Shown in pieces: positions 16,231 through 24,608 of a DNA stretch of 64,000 bases. Made by a program: the position numbers and the translations under genes. This DNA is from Ruminiclostridium cellobioparum subsp. termitidis CT1112 (GTDB lineage: Bacteria; Bacillota; Clostridia; Acetivibrionales; DSM-1351), in the NCBI RefSeq assembly GCF_000350485.1, contig NZ_AORV01000021.1, positions 227,265 through 291,264 on the forward strand. Direction: 5' to 3'. A model generated the notes under the pieces. The model saw only the letters and a list, made by a program, of their open reading frames with translations, ran no database searches and had not been told where the DNA came from. Position 1 is the stretch's first letter; each line of letters starts with the position of its first letter.

Positions 16231-17109
16231 ATGACTGAAAGATATGAATTAAACAAAAACCTGGCACAAATGCTTAAAGGCGGAGTAATAATGGACGTTG
16301 TAAACGCAAAAGAAGCCGAGATAGCCCAAAAAGCAGGCGCGGTTGCTGTTATGGCCCTTGAAAGGGTTCCCTCCGACATCAGGAAAATGGGCGGAGTTGC
16401 CAGAATGTCCGATCCAAAAATGATCAGGGAAATACAGAGTGCGGTGTCCATCCCTGTCATGGCCAAAGTGCGCATAGGTCATTTTGTTGAGGCTCAGATA
16501 CTTGAATCCCTGTCAATTGACTATATAGATGAAAGTGAAGTTCTCACTCCTGCCGATGAAGATTTCCATATAGATAAGCATGCCTTCAAAGTCCCCTTTG
16601 TCTGCGGCGCCAAAAATCTTGGCGAAGCCTTGAGAAGAATCGGTGAAGGCGCCTCTATGATAAGAACAAAAGGTGAAGCCGGCACAGGCAATGTGGTGGA
16701 AGCCGTAAGACACATGCGGACCGTCACTTCCGAAATGCGCAAGGTGCAAAGCGCCTCAAAGCAGGAACTTATGACTATTGCAAAAGAATTGGGCGCACCC
16801 TACGATCTGGTGATCTATGTCCATGAGCACGGCAAGCTTCCTGTCATCAATTTTGCTGCCGGCGGTATAGCTACACCTGCCGACGCGGCTCTCATGATGC
16901 AGCTGGGCTGTGACGGCGTTTTTGTGGGGTCGGGCATTTTTAAATCCTCCGACCCGGAGAAGAGAGCCCGCGCCATAGTTAAGGCTACAACCTATTTCAA
17001 CGATCCGGCCGTTATTGCAGAAGTATCTGAAGAGCTGGGTACTGCCATGGATTCCATAGATGTGAGAGAGTTGTCGGGAAACAGCCTCCTTGCCTCCAGA
17101 GGCTGGTAA
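16231..17109 (+). CDS. pdxS: Pyridoxal 5'-phosphate synthase, lyase subunit
   Basis: Forms PLP from ribose 5-phosphate, glyceraldehyde 3-phosphate and ammonia supplied by PdxT. 292 residues, the usual length for this very conserved TIM-barrel protein. Typical stretches are [41 protein letters not shown] (catalytic Lys), [11 protein letters not shown], and [27 protein letters not shown]. The ATG at 16231 follows AAAGGAG at 9 bases. pdxT follows after 69 bases; the complex is a dodecamer of PdxS with PdxT. Confidence 0.98.
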   Translation: MTERYELNKNLAQMLKGGVIMDVVNAKEAEIAQKAGAVAVMALERVPSDIRKMGGVARMSDPKMIREIQSAVSIPVMAKVRIGHFVEAQILESLSIDYIDESEVLTPADEDFHIDKHAFKVPFVCGAKNLGEALRRIGEGASMIRTKGEAGTGNVVEAVRHMRTVTSEMRKVQSASKQELMTIAKELGAPYDLVIYVHEHGKLPVINFAAGGIATPADAALMMQLGCDGVFVGSGIFKSSDPEKRARAIVKATTYFNDPAVIAEVSEELGTAMDSIDVRELSGNSLLASRGW

Positions 17110-17178
17110 AAAGGAAGATTGTAAAATGAATTTTTCTTTAAAACATATAATCAATGTTGCCCACGAAAGGAAATTTTT

Positions 17179-17751
17179 ATGAAAAAAATAGGAGTACTAG
17201 GCCTGCAGGGGGCGGTTCAGGAACATCTTGACATGCTGGGCCGGGTAGAGAATGTAGAACCTGTCCTTGTAAAATATAAAAGTGACATTGAATACATAGA
17301 CGGACTTATTATCCCAGGAGGCGAAAGCACGGCCATCGGCAGGCTGCTGGCCGACTTTGAGCTTACCGGCCCGCTTAAAGTCCGCATAGAAAGCAGAATG
17401 CCGGTATGGGGTACCTGTGCAGGCATGATAATTCTGGCCAAAAACATTGCCAATGATGAGAGAAGATATCTTGAAGCAATGGATATAGAAGTTATGAGAA
17501 ACGCCTACGGAAGGCAGCTGGACAGCTTCACCACCAGTGTGGATCTGCCCGGACTGTCTGCCGGCAAAATACCTTTGGTTTTCATCAGGGCACCCTATGT
17601 GGTGAGCGTTGCCCCCCAGGTTGAAATATTATTAAAGCTGGATGAACACATTGTAGCCTGCCGCCAGGGACATATGCTGGCAACGTCCTTCCATCCCGAA
17701 CTGACGGCCGACCTGAGCTTTCACAGATACTTTGCAGGCATGATAAAGTAA
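17179..17751 (+). CDS. pdxT: Pyridoxal 5'-phosphate synthase, glutaminase subunit
   Basis: Hydrolyses glutamine and channels ammonia to PdxS. 190 residues, class I glutamine amidotransferase. GGESTAIGRL forms the oxyanion region, WGTCAGMI holds the nucleophile Cys, and TSFHPELT the His-Glu of the triad. The ATG at 17179 is preceded by AAAGGA. Last gene of the pdxST operon, with a strong hairpin terminator 20 bases after the stop. Confidence 0.97.
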   Translation: MKKIGVLGLQGAVQEHLDMLGRVENVEPVLVKYKSDIEYIDGLIIPGGESTAIGRLLADFELTGPLKVRIESRMPVWGTCAGMIILAKNIANDERRYLEAMDIEVMRNAYGRQLDSFTTSVDLPGLSAGKIPLVFIRAPYVVSVAPQVEILLKLDEHIVACRQGHMLATSFHPELTADLSFHRYFAGMIK

Positions 17752-17770
17752 TAGCTGTATAGTTAAATAA

Positions 17771-17804
17771 AAAAACTGCTTCTGTTTACCAAAAGCAGTT
17801 TTTT
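17771..17804 (+). terminator. Terminator of pdxST
   Basis: AAAAACTGCTT (17771-17781) pairs exactly with AAGCAGTTTTT (17793-17803), giving an 11-bp stem and a T run. Confidence 0.9.
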
Positions 17805-17942
17805 ATTTAATATATGTTACGAATGTTTTATTAAAGAATACATGAGAAGTTCAGTGATCAGCAGTTTACATCCATTTGCGGCAGGAAGCCCTAACTAATT
17901 AAGCTTTTCAGGTTTATTCACGACAATTGAGCCTATCAATTG

Positions 17943-18659
17943 CTATTTAAGCGACGCTGATGCTGAAAAACTGCCTTCAGCCTTCCAATCATCCTTGAAT
18001 ATTCCTTCCTTGCTTATATTGACCAGATTGTTAGGATTGCCGTTACTTGTGGCCGAGCGGACATTTGTAAATGTAAATGCCAGGTCCCTGGAATTGGCCA
18101 GATACTCCTGGGGAACTCCGATACCCTTAAGCAGAGGAAGTGAATTCATATATATGCTTTGATCTGCACTCTGAGAATCCTGCAGGGTCATGGTCTCACC
18201 CAGTGTGTATGGGTTTGGAGACCAGCTGGTCAATACTCCCTCTTTGAAACCGATACCCAGGATATCTGCATTTATTACACCGGGGTTGACATGTGTAAAT
18301 GTCATTTCGGCATAAACCTTCCATACATGCAGGTATTGGGAACCGATATAGTATACTTGATAATCATATGCTTCGGCTTTCAAGTTAAGATTAGATAAGA
18401 ATGTCACCGTACCTCCATAATTATCATCATTCAAGTCAACCATCAGGTCTACTTCAGCTTTGCTGCTGAAAGTGCCGGTACCGCCGAAGCCGGTGAAAGT
18501 AGGCCCGCTGTGAAAGGTATCCGAGGCAAAACTGAAGAATGTGGTGGGTGGTACCAACGGTATCAGCTGAACATTTGTTGAGTCAACTTCTTGCGCAAAA
18601 CACGGGATTGCAGAGGCCAGTAGAAACAGAATCAATACTAAGCTAACAAATTTCTTCAT
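17943..18659 (-). CDS. Secreted protein of unknown function
   Basis: 238 residues with a clear signal peptide: KK, a hydrophobic core (FVSLVLILFLLASAIP) and a likely signal peptidase I cut after CFAQ/A-type residues near 20-24. The mature part is rich in Thr, Ser, Phe, Tyr and Gly and poor in Cys, predicted mostly beta (FFSFASDTFHSGPTFTGFGG; VTFLSNLNLKAEAYDYQVYY). No catalytic motif is visible and I do not recognise the family. ATG 18659 has AAGGAGGT 5 bases upstream, a strong start. It stands alone between pdxT and the rhomboid gene. Confidence 0.75.
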   Translation of the reverse strand: MKKFVSLVLILFLLASAIPCFAQEVDSTNVQLIPLVPPTTFFSFASDTFHSGPTFTGFGGTGTFSSKAEVDLMVDLNDDNYGGTVTFLSNLNLKAEAYDYQVYYIGSQYLHVWKVYAEMTFTHVNPGVINADILGIGFKEGVLTSWSPNPYTLGETMTLQDSQSADQSIYMNSLPLLKGIGVPQEYLANSRDLAFTFTNVRSATSNGNPNNLVNISKEGIFKDDWKAEGSFSASASLK

Positions 18660-18832
18660 AACAAACCTCCTTATTAACTTTTGTGTTTTTACCCAAATGG
18701 ATGTTTTAAAACCAGTCCAAGCTTCCACCTACATTGTATAATAAATATTACAGACAATATGTTTCGTGGAAATATTCCCCATATATTTTATTACATTAAC
18801 TTGTTGTGCCAGTTTAAATTAATAATTATTAT

Positions 18833-20395
18833 TTACTTAGCCGTTCCTTCAATCCTGGTTAACATCTGGTTAATTGTATCAATATATGGAGACTCCAGTT
18901 CCTTGGCCTTCTGAAGATGTTCCCGGGCAGCGTCATACTGGGCGGTATTAAAATATATAAATCCCAGCAGGAAGTGACCGTCAACAGGGCTTATTTTTAC
19001 AAGCTGCTCTGCATGCGGTATTCCCTCTTGATACTTTTGCTGATTTATTTCAGCTCTTGTTATGCTCCAAAGCACACTTGTACGGATATTTTTGCTGGAG
19101 GGGCTTAAATCCATTATATCCTCTCCCAGCTTTTCAGCCTGGGCCCAATTTTCCTGTGTCTCGAAAGTCTGCATTTCTGTCAGTATTAGAACAATTTTGC
19201 TGTTCTGATTGTTAAACCCGTACAGCGTAGCTGCTATTGTGACAATTACAGCCATTATAAGAGACACAACTTTCACAAGCCTGTCCCTGGAGGTTTCTTC
19301 CTTTGAATTATATACTATGCCGGTAGTCAAAAAACCGCCTGCAAACCCACCCAAATGAGCATTATTATCTATCCGGCTGTTCATAAAGCCATAGGCAAGG
19401 TTTATGACTACAGTAGTGATCAGGTTTGCCCCAAAACTGCTTTTTAAAAGGGACGGACGCTTTAAGGCAAAAAACAGCATTGCACCCATCAAGCCAAATA
19501 TGGCTCCGGATGCTCCTACAGCAACATTTATTGAAAAGGCAAGGCTCACAATATTGCCAAGTATACCCGAAAACAGGTATATAAATGCAAAGCGTCCCCG
19601 CCCGAAAAGCTTCTCAACCTGTGAACCAACAATAAACAACGAATAACAATTTACAGCCAGATGGATTTCATCGGCGTGTAAAAACATGGGTGTAAAAAAC
19701 CTCCAATACTGTCCCTGCAATATATACGAATTGATTTTTGCTCCAAAAGGAACCAGAAGATTGGAATAGGATTGTCCGGTCCTTATGGATATAAGTTTGA
19801 TTATCAGCCATACAACAATATTTATAACTATTATCCCATAGGTCAGCCAGGGCTTTTTTACCTTTAGCTGTATCTCATAATCTTTTTTCCTGTTTTCAAT
19901 AAGCCTTTGAATATCTTCAACTGTAGTCCCGCTTTTATCAAGGTTTTTTGCAAAAAATCTTTTTACCGTCCTGACAATATGGGCATCAAAGGCCGGTACG
20001 GTAAAATGCTTTTGAATAGTACCCTGCGAGCAATTTACCGAAAATGTCCTCAGGAACTTTCTTTCTGCAGTAATATCCGCCTGTCCCTTCGATATGATAT
20101 CAAGCCTTTCGGTATCCGGCTGACTTTCAAATAGGAACAGCTTGAACACTGTGGCATTCCTGCCATTGATATTATTGATGAGAGCAGTTCCATGCTCCAT
20201 GGACATGGCTATCTGCCGGCTGTCCATCCTGTCTGCATCAATAATTTCCAGCAGCACCGAAGTACCGTGAAAATCCTTTATAAGGCTTGTGGTACCACTG
20301 CTGAAATCCAATCCCTCTGTTTCAGGACTTATCAAATTGAAAAATTCCTTTTCAATCAGGTAGCCCACAAGTGATGTAATTAAACTATTTTTCAT
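18833..20395 (-). CDS. Rhomboid-family intramembrane serine protease with N-terminal soluble domain and C-terminal TPR-like region
   Basis: 520 residues. About 175 N-terminal residues form a soluble domain with no clear motif. A six-to-seven helix rhomboid core follows: WRFFTPMFLHAD and NCYSLFIVGSQVEKLFGRGRF, the nucleophile in VGASGAIFGLMGA (GxSG), and the catalytic His in NNAHLGGFAGGF. It cuts substrates within the membrane. The last ~110 residues contain two or three TPR-like helices (WAQAEKLGEDIM, YQEGIPHAEQLVKISP, YDAAREHLQKAKELE), as in Bacillus GluP/YqgP. The ATG at 20395 overlaps the end of the upstream methyltransferase gene by 11 bases, so translation is probably coupled. Confidence 0.9.
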   Translation of the reverse strand: MKNSLITSLVGYLIEKEFFNLISPETEGLDFSSGTTSLIKDFHGTSVLLEIIDADRMDSRQIAMSMEHGTALINNINGRNATVFKLFLFESQPDTERLDIISKGQADITAERKFLRTFSVNCSQGTIQKHFTVPAFDAHIVRTVKRFFAKNLDKSGTTVEDIQRLIENRKKDYEIQLKVKKPWLTYGIIVINIVVWLIIKLISIRTGQSYSNLLVPFGAKINSYILQGQYWRFFTPMFLHADEIHLAVNCYSLFIVGSQVEKLFGRGRFAFIYLFSGILGNIVSLAFSINVAVGASGAIFGLMGAMLFFALKRPSLLKSSFGANLITTVVINLAYGFMNSRIDNNAHLGGFAGGFLTTGIVYNSKEETSRDRLVKVVSLIMAVIVTIAATLYGFNNQNSKIVLILTEMQTFETQENWAQAEKLGEDIMDLSPSSKNIRTSVLWSITRAEINQQKYQEGIPHAEQLVKISPVDGHFLLGFIYFNTAQYDAAREHLQKAKELESPYIDTINQMLTRIEGTAK

Positions 20396-21704
20396 TGATC
20401 AAAAAGCCTCCGCAATCAACAGCACCATATTTTTCAAACATTCCGGCCGCTTCAGGAGCATGTGATATATATCCCGCTCTTCCCTTATAAACTCTCAGTG
20501 CGGCGTCAAGCACTTTTATGTTGTTGGATTTTAAGATAAAAGGCTGTTTCAGATAGGTTTGAGCTTCCTTGACAACCTTTGCCAGCAGCAGTGAGTCCTC
20601 TGAATTCTCCAGATCTGCATCTACTATAATAATATCACTGTCTTCATCCAGAAGATCCATGGCTGCATCGGTAACGGCATCTATATCCCCATCCTTCAAA
20701 GAATCCCTTAATGTCGCATCCGCATTCACATCAAGCCTTCCCAGCCCGGCGGCACCTATGGCTGCAAAGGATATCTTCTGTGAAGCCGAGGTGATATAAT
20801 CCACATCGGGCCTTATGCCTGTAATTTCTTTATTTTCATCATCAGTTTCCCTTACCAGTTTGGCAATCTCCGCTATATACCGGGGAGTTGTACCGCAGCA
20901 GCCGCCCAGCAGTCTTGCACCGTTTCTCAAAAATTCTGGTACAAACTCTGCAAAGCCTTCGGGTGTTTCCTTGAATACCTGCTTGCCGTCAACTATTTCG
21001 GGCAGCCCGGCATTTGGTTTCACACTGAAGGGGAGCCCCGTTTTCCCATAGCTTTCTGCTATCCTGATCATATATTCAGGCCCGAAGGAACAGTTTGTTC
21101 CTATCAAGTCGGCTCCCATGGAATGCAGTATTGCGGCACATATGCCGGGTTCGGTCCCCATCAGGGTCCTTCCGTTCTGTTCGTAGGAAACGGAACAAAT
21201 AACAGGAAGGCTGCAATTTTCCTTTGCCGCAAGCAGTGCAATCCTCAATTCGCTTATATCCGTGAAGGTTTCCAAACTGATAATATCCGCACCTCCATCC
21301 GCGACAGCAATAATCTGAGCTTTAAAGGTGTCATATGCCTTTTCAAAAGTCAGATCACCAAAGGGCTCCAGCAACTTTCCCAGAGGTCCGATGGATGCGG
21401 CAACATAACACTTACCGCCGGCGACCTCTTTTGCAAGCTTTGCAGCCTGATAATTTATCTCATAATGCTTGTCCTTAAGGCCATATTCATCCAATTTTAT
21501 AATGTGGGACTGAAAGGTATTTGTCTGGATAATATCCGAACCGGCATCCACATAGCCCTTGTATATCTTCCTTAATATCTCTGGATGTGACAAATTCCAT
21601 TCCTCGGGACAGGTTCCGACCCCAAGCCCGTTTTCAAAGAGCATCCTTCCCATTGAACCGTCGAACACCAAAACTTTTTGTTTTAAATCATCTCTTAAAG
21701 ACAT
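20385..21704 (-). CDS. Homocysteine S-methyltransferase domain with a truncated pterin-binding-like tail
   Basis: 439 residues. Residues 1 to about 295 are the homocysteine-binding barrel of the MetH/BHMT family: VFDGSMGRML, IIQTNTFQ, GTNCSFGPE, and the zinc-binding GGCCGTTP. The methyl donor domain is not complete. The remaining ~140 residues (DSDIIIVDADLEN, PFILKSNNIKVLDAALRVYKG) resemble the first half of a pterin-binding barrel but stop early, and no cobalamin-binding domain is present. It may work with separate corrinoid and methyl-donor proteins encoded elsewhere, as in split MetH systems of Clostridia. ATG 21704 follows GGAGGAACA. The rhomboid gene overlaps its end. Confidence 0.85.
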   Translation of the reverse strand: MSLRDDLKQKVLVFDGSMGRMLFENGLGVGTCPEEWNLSHPEILRKIYKGYVDAGSDIIQTNTFQSHIIKLDEYGLKDKHYEINYQAAKLAKEVAGGKCYVAASIGPLGKLLEPFGDLTFEKAYDTFKAQIIAVADGGADIISLETFTDISELRIALLAAKENCSLPVICSVSYEQNGRTLMGTEPGICAAILHSMGADLIGTNCSFGPEYMIRIAESYGKTGLPFSVKPNAGLPEIVDGKQVFKETPEGFAEFVPEFLRNGARLLGGCCGTTPRYIAEIAKLVRETDDENKEITGIRPDVDYITSASQKISFAAIGAAGLGRLDVNADATLRDSLKDGDIDAVTDAAMDLLDEDSDIIIVDADLENSEDSLLLAKVVKEAQTYLKQPFILKSNNIKVLDAALRVYKGRAGYISHAPEAAGMFEKYGAVDCGGFLINEK

Positions 21705-21740
21705 TGTTCCTCCACAAATTAAATTTCTATATATTAAACA

Positions 21741-21812
21741 AATTGCCAGTTTTTTAGACTGGCAATCATGAGCTTATTAATAAATTATAATAGTGTATCA
21801 GCTTAATGTAAA
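21741..21812 (-). promoter_or_regulatory. Promoter and leader hairpin of the methyltransferase-rhomboid operon
   Basis: On the minus strand TTTACA (21807-21812), a 17-base spacer and TATAAT (21784-21789) form a good promoter. Downstream, still before the ATG at 21704, an 8-bp hairpin TTGCCAGT/ACTGGCAA (about 21741-21770) is followed by a short T-rich stretch. It could be a weak attenuator, or the terminator of the upstream acyl-CoA ligase. An 8-bp inverted repeat TCAGCTTA/TAAGCTGA (21798-21805, 21815-21822) overlaps the -35 region. Confidence 0.6.
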
Positions 21813-21894
21813 GGTAAGCTGACCCAATTACTGCTGTAAAATTGTTTTAAAATCAACTGAAAAGTAATTATAAATGCAATTATCAATACAATTA

Positions 21895-23559
21895 TCAAGC
21901 CGTTTCAATACCGGCTTCATCCTGCAGGCCAAGCTGAACTATGGCATTTTCACGCATTTTGTACTTCTGTATCTTTCCGCTTGCAGTCATCGGGAAACTG
22001 TCGACAAAGCTCACATATTTTGGAGTCTTATGCCTTGCCATATGTGACCTCACTGCATTCTTAACATCATCTTCGGTCATGGTACAGCCTTCCTTCAAAA
22101 CAACGCAGGCCATTATTTCTTCACCGTAAGCTCTGGAGGGGACACCGATTACCTGGACATCCTTTATTTCAGGCAGCGTATACAAAAATTCCTCGATTTC
22201 CTTCGGATAAATATTTTCTCCGCCTCTTATTATCATGTCCTTGATTCTTCCGGTGATTTTGTAATAACCATGCTCATCCCTGACGGCAAGGTCACCGGTA
22301 TGTAGCCAGCCGTCGGGGTCAATGGCCTGGGCTGTGGCTTCGGGCATTTTGTAATATCCCTTCATAACATTATAACCTCTTGCAACAAACTCTCCGGGTA
22401 CTCCGTCAGGCAAATCCCTGCCTGTTTCGGGGTCCACTATCTTGCACTCGATAAATGGAAGCGAACGGCCCACAGTGGCAACTCTGCGTTCCAGGCTGTC
22501 CCCTATTCTGGTCTGGGTGCAAACGGGCGAAGCTTCAGTCTGTCCGTAAGGAATGGTGATATCTTTCATATTCATTTTGTCAACCACCAGTTCCATGTAT
22601 TTTACAGGACACGGGGAACCTGACATGATACCTGTTCTCAGTGATGAATAGTCATAATTATTAAATTCAGGGTGTTCAAGTATGCCTATAAACATGGTGG
22701 GTACACCATACACAGCGGTGCATTTTTCCTCCTGTACCGTCTGCATTACCTTTAGAGGCTGATAGTATTCAAGGGGTATCATTGTGGTTCCGTGGGTAAC
22801 GCAGGCCATTACGGCAAGTACAAGACCAAAGCAGTGGAAAAACGGAACCGGAATGCACAATCTGTCCTGGTGGGTAAAATGCATGCAGTCACCGATACAC
22901 TTCCCATTATTAATTATGTTGTAGTGTGTCAGCATGACACCTTTAGGGAAGCCTGTAGTTCCGGAGGTGTACTGCATATTGATAACATCATGGCAATCAA
23001 GGGAGCTGCTTATGGCATAGAGCTCATCATCTGGAATATCACTTCCCATGTCTAACATATCAGACCAGCCGAACATTCCAGGGTATTTGTTTTCACTGAC
23101 GCTGATAACATTTTTCAGGAAAGGAAGCTTTTCAATATTGAGCTCCCCGGGTTTTGAATCCTTTATCTCAGGACATAGCTCATTTAGTATCTGAATATAA
23201 TTGGAATCCTTAAAGCCGTCGATTAAAACCAGAGTATTGCTGTCCGATTGCTTGAGCAGGTATTCCAGCTCGAAAATCTTGTAATTTGTGTTTACAGTAA
23301 CCAGAACAGCGCCGATTTTCGCCGTAGCAAAAAGCGTAATCAGCCATTCCGGAACATTTGTGGCCCACATGGCTACATGATCACCTTTTTTAACACCCAT
23401 TTTCATAAAGCTTTTTGCAACGCTGTTGCATATGGAATTGAATTCCGAGTACGTTTTTCTAAAGGGGCGATCAGAGTATAAAAGGCACTCGTGGTCGGGG
23501 TATTTTCCTGCCATTTCCTCAAGCATTCCGCCAACTGTTATTTCAATAAGCTTTTCCAT
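21895..23559 (-). CDS. Acyl-CoA ligase (AMP-forming, medium/branched-chain type), T-box controlled
   Basis: 554 residues, full-length ANL-family acyl-CoA synthetase. The P-loop is YTSGTTGFPKG; YGQTEASP is motif A5, YNVMKGYYKMPE follows, and the C-terminal GRIKDMIIRGGENIYPKEIEE and TASGKIQKYKMRE carry the hinge and catalytic Lys. The substrate is not fixed by motifs; close family members use medium- or branched-chain acids. Expression is controlled by a T-box whose specifier reads as a leucine codon, which suggests activation of isovalerate or 4-methyl-2-oxo-acid-related substrates when leucine is short (inference). ATG 23559 has GGGAGGTG 5 bases upstream. Confidence 0.88.
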   Translation of the reverse strand: MEKLIEITVGGMLEEMAGKYPDHECLLYSDRPFRKTYSEFNSICNSVAKSFMKMGVKKGDHVAMWATNVPEWLITLFATAKIGAVLVTVNTNYKIFELEYLLKQSDSNTLVLIDGFKDSNYIQILNELCPEIKDSKPGELNIEKLPFLKNVISVSENKYPGMFGWSDMLDMGSDIPDDELYAISSSLDCHDVINMQYTSGTTGFPKGVMLTHYNIINNGKCIGDCMHFTHQDRLCIPVPFFHCFGLVLAVMACVTHGTTMIPLEYYQPLKVMQTVQEEKCTAVYGVPTMFIGILEHPEFNNYDYSSLRTGIMSGSPCPVKYMELVVDKMNMKDITIPYGQTEASPVCTQTRIGDSLERRVATVGRSLPFIECKIVDPETGRDLPDGVPGEFVARGYNVMKGYYKMPEATAQAIDPDGWLHTGDLAVRDEHGYYKITGRIKDMIIRGGENIYPKEIEEFLYTLPEIKDVQVIGVPSRAYGEEIMACVVLKEGCTMTEDDVKNAVRSHMARHKTPKYVSFVDSFPMTASGKIQKYKMRENAIVQLGLQDEAGIETA

Positions 23560-23610
23560 ATAAGCACCTCCCAAAATTATAAATGTCTAAATCAGATAAA
23601 TTAAAGCAAT

Positions 23611-23860
23611 AAAAAAGCTCTTCATCTCAGAAATGAGACGAAAAGCATGTTCCGCGGTACCACTCAAATTAATTCAACCAATAGTGTAATTGGCTTATTG
23701 AATTCTCTTTAATCTTATAACGGTGAAGACCGTTCCGGCCTGACTATTCAGCCGGAATGCTCCCGGGCGAGCTTCAACTTTTCAAAATCACCATCTCTCA
23801 CCGTACGATAGCTCTCTTTGGATTTTTAACAGTCTACTTTTCCCGTTCTCAGCAGTTTTT
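23611..23860 (-). promoter_or_regulatory. T-box riboswitch with a leucine-type specifier, upstream of the acyl-CoA ligase
   Basis: The core TGAGTGGTACCGCG (complement at 23652-23665) is followed by a terminator stem GCTTTTCGTCTCA/TGAGATGAAGAGC with a six-T run near 23611. Stem I contains AGAGAG and the conserved distal elements. In the place where the ileS leader shows ATC-A before a CCxxGAG block, this leader reads CTC-G before CCCGGGAG, so the specifier appears to be CTC (Leu). The discriminator-pairing base after TGG is T, fitting A73 of tRNA-Leu. Confidence 0.88.
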
Positions 23861-23876
23861 TATTCAAATTATTAAT

Positions 23877-23906
23877 ATAATACTATGTAAATTGTACAAA
23901 TGTCAA
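23877..23906 (-). promoter_or_regulatory. Promoter of the T-box/acyl-CoA ligase transcript
   Basis: TTGACA (23901-23906), 18 bases, TATTAT (23877-23882) on the minus strand, just before the first T-box stem. Confidence 0.7.
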
Positions 23907-23957
23907 TACATTTATTAATGCTTTAATTTAATAAATTCCCCGGCCGGGATTATCAAA

Positions 23958-24608
23958 TCAGGCCTTGATGTTGTGTTTGAATGCATAAATGGCGGCTTGG
24001 GTCCGGTCGTTTACATCAAGCTTTTTAAATATGTTGGATATATGATTCTTGACTGTCTTTTCGCTTATGTAAAGGTTTTTTGCGATTTCCTTATTTATCA
24101 TGCCTTCGGCTATGAGCTTTAAAACCTCTATTTCTCTGGTGGTCAAATTGTTGGTCAAGGACCTGTCATGCTCATACAGTGTAACTCTGTTGAATTCCTT
24201 GACCAGTTCGCTGGTCATATTGGGCTGGATAAAGGTCTGGTCATGGAATACACTTCTTATGGCCTCAATCAGTACAGATGACTCGGCATCTTTCAATACG
24301 TAGCCCTCACAGCCCATTTGCAGTGTTTTAAACAAATACTCCCTATCCTGATGCAGTGTTAAAACAATTATTTTAAAGCGGTCATTTCCTTCCTTCAACA
24401 TTTTAATGGCCTGCAGCCCGTTTAATACAGGCATGTTTATGTCCATTAAAATAATATCCGGCTTGAGTGATTTTGCGAGATCCACTGCCTCACCGCCGTT
24501 AGAAGCCTGTGCTACAACACATATATCCTCCTCCAGCTCAAGAATTGTTTTTAATCCCTGCCTAACCATGGCATGATCATCTGCAATCATTACTTTAATC
24601 TTGTTCAT
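23958..24608 (-). CDS. degU: NarL/DegU-family response regulator
   Basis: 216 residues. The receiver domain has the acidic pocket ADDHAMVR, the phosphoacceptor Asp in DIILMDINMPV, a Thr in IIVLTLH and Lys in YVLKDAE. The C-terminal LuxR-type HTH is LTTREIEVLKLIAEGMINKEIA and SEKTVKNHISNIFKKL. Its start ATG (24608) overlaps the histidine kinase gene by 14 bases with GGAGG 9 bases upstream, so the two are coupled and form a two-component pair. DegU-like members control exoenzymes, competence and motility; the targets here are unknown. Confidence 0.9.
   Translation of the reverse strand: MNKIKVMIADDHAMVRQGLKTILELEEDICVVAQASNGGEAVDLAKSLKPDIILMDINMPVLNGLQAIKMLKEGNDRFKIIVLTLHQDREYLFKTLQMGCEGYVLKDAESSVLIEAIRSVFHDQTFIQPNMTSELVKEFNRVTLYEHDRSLTNNLTTREIEVLKLIAEGMINKEIAKNLYISEKTVKNHISNIFKKLDVNDRTQAAIYAFKHNIKA

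Noticed and set aside
16249..17154. Several minus-strand frames opposite pdxS
   Set aside because: Antisense shadows caused by the codon bias of the conserved pdxS gene.
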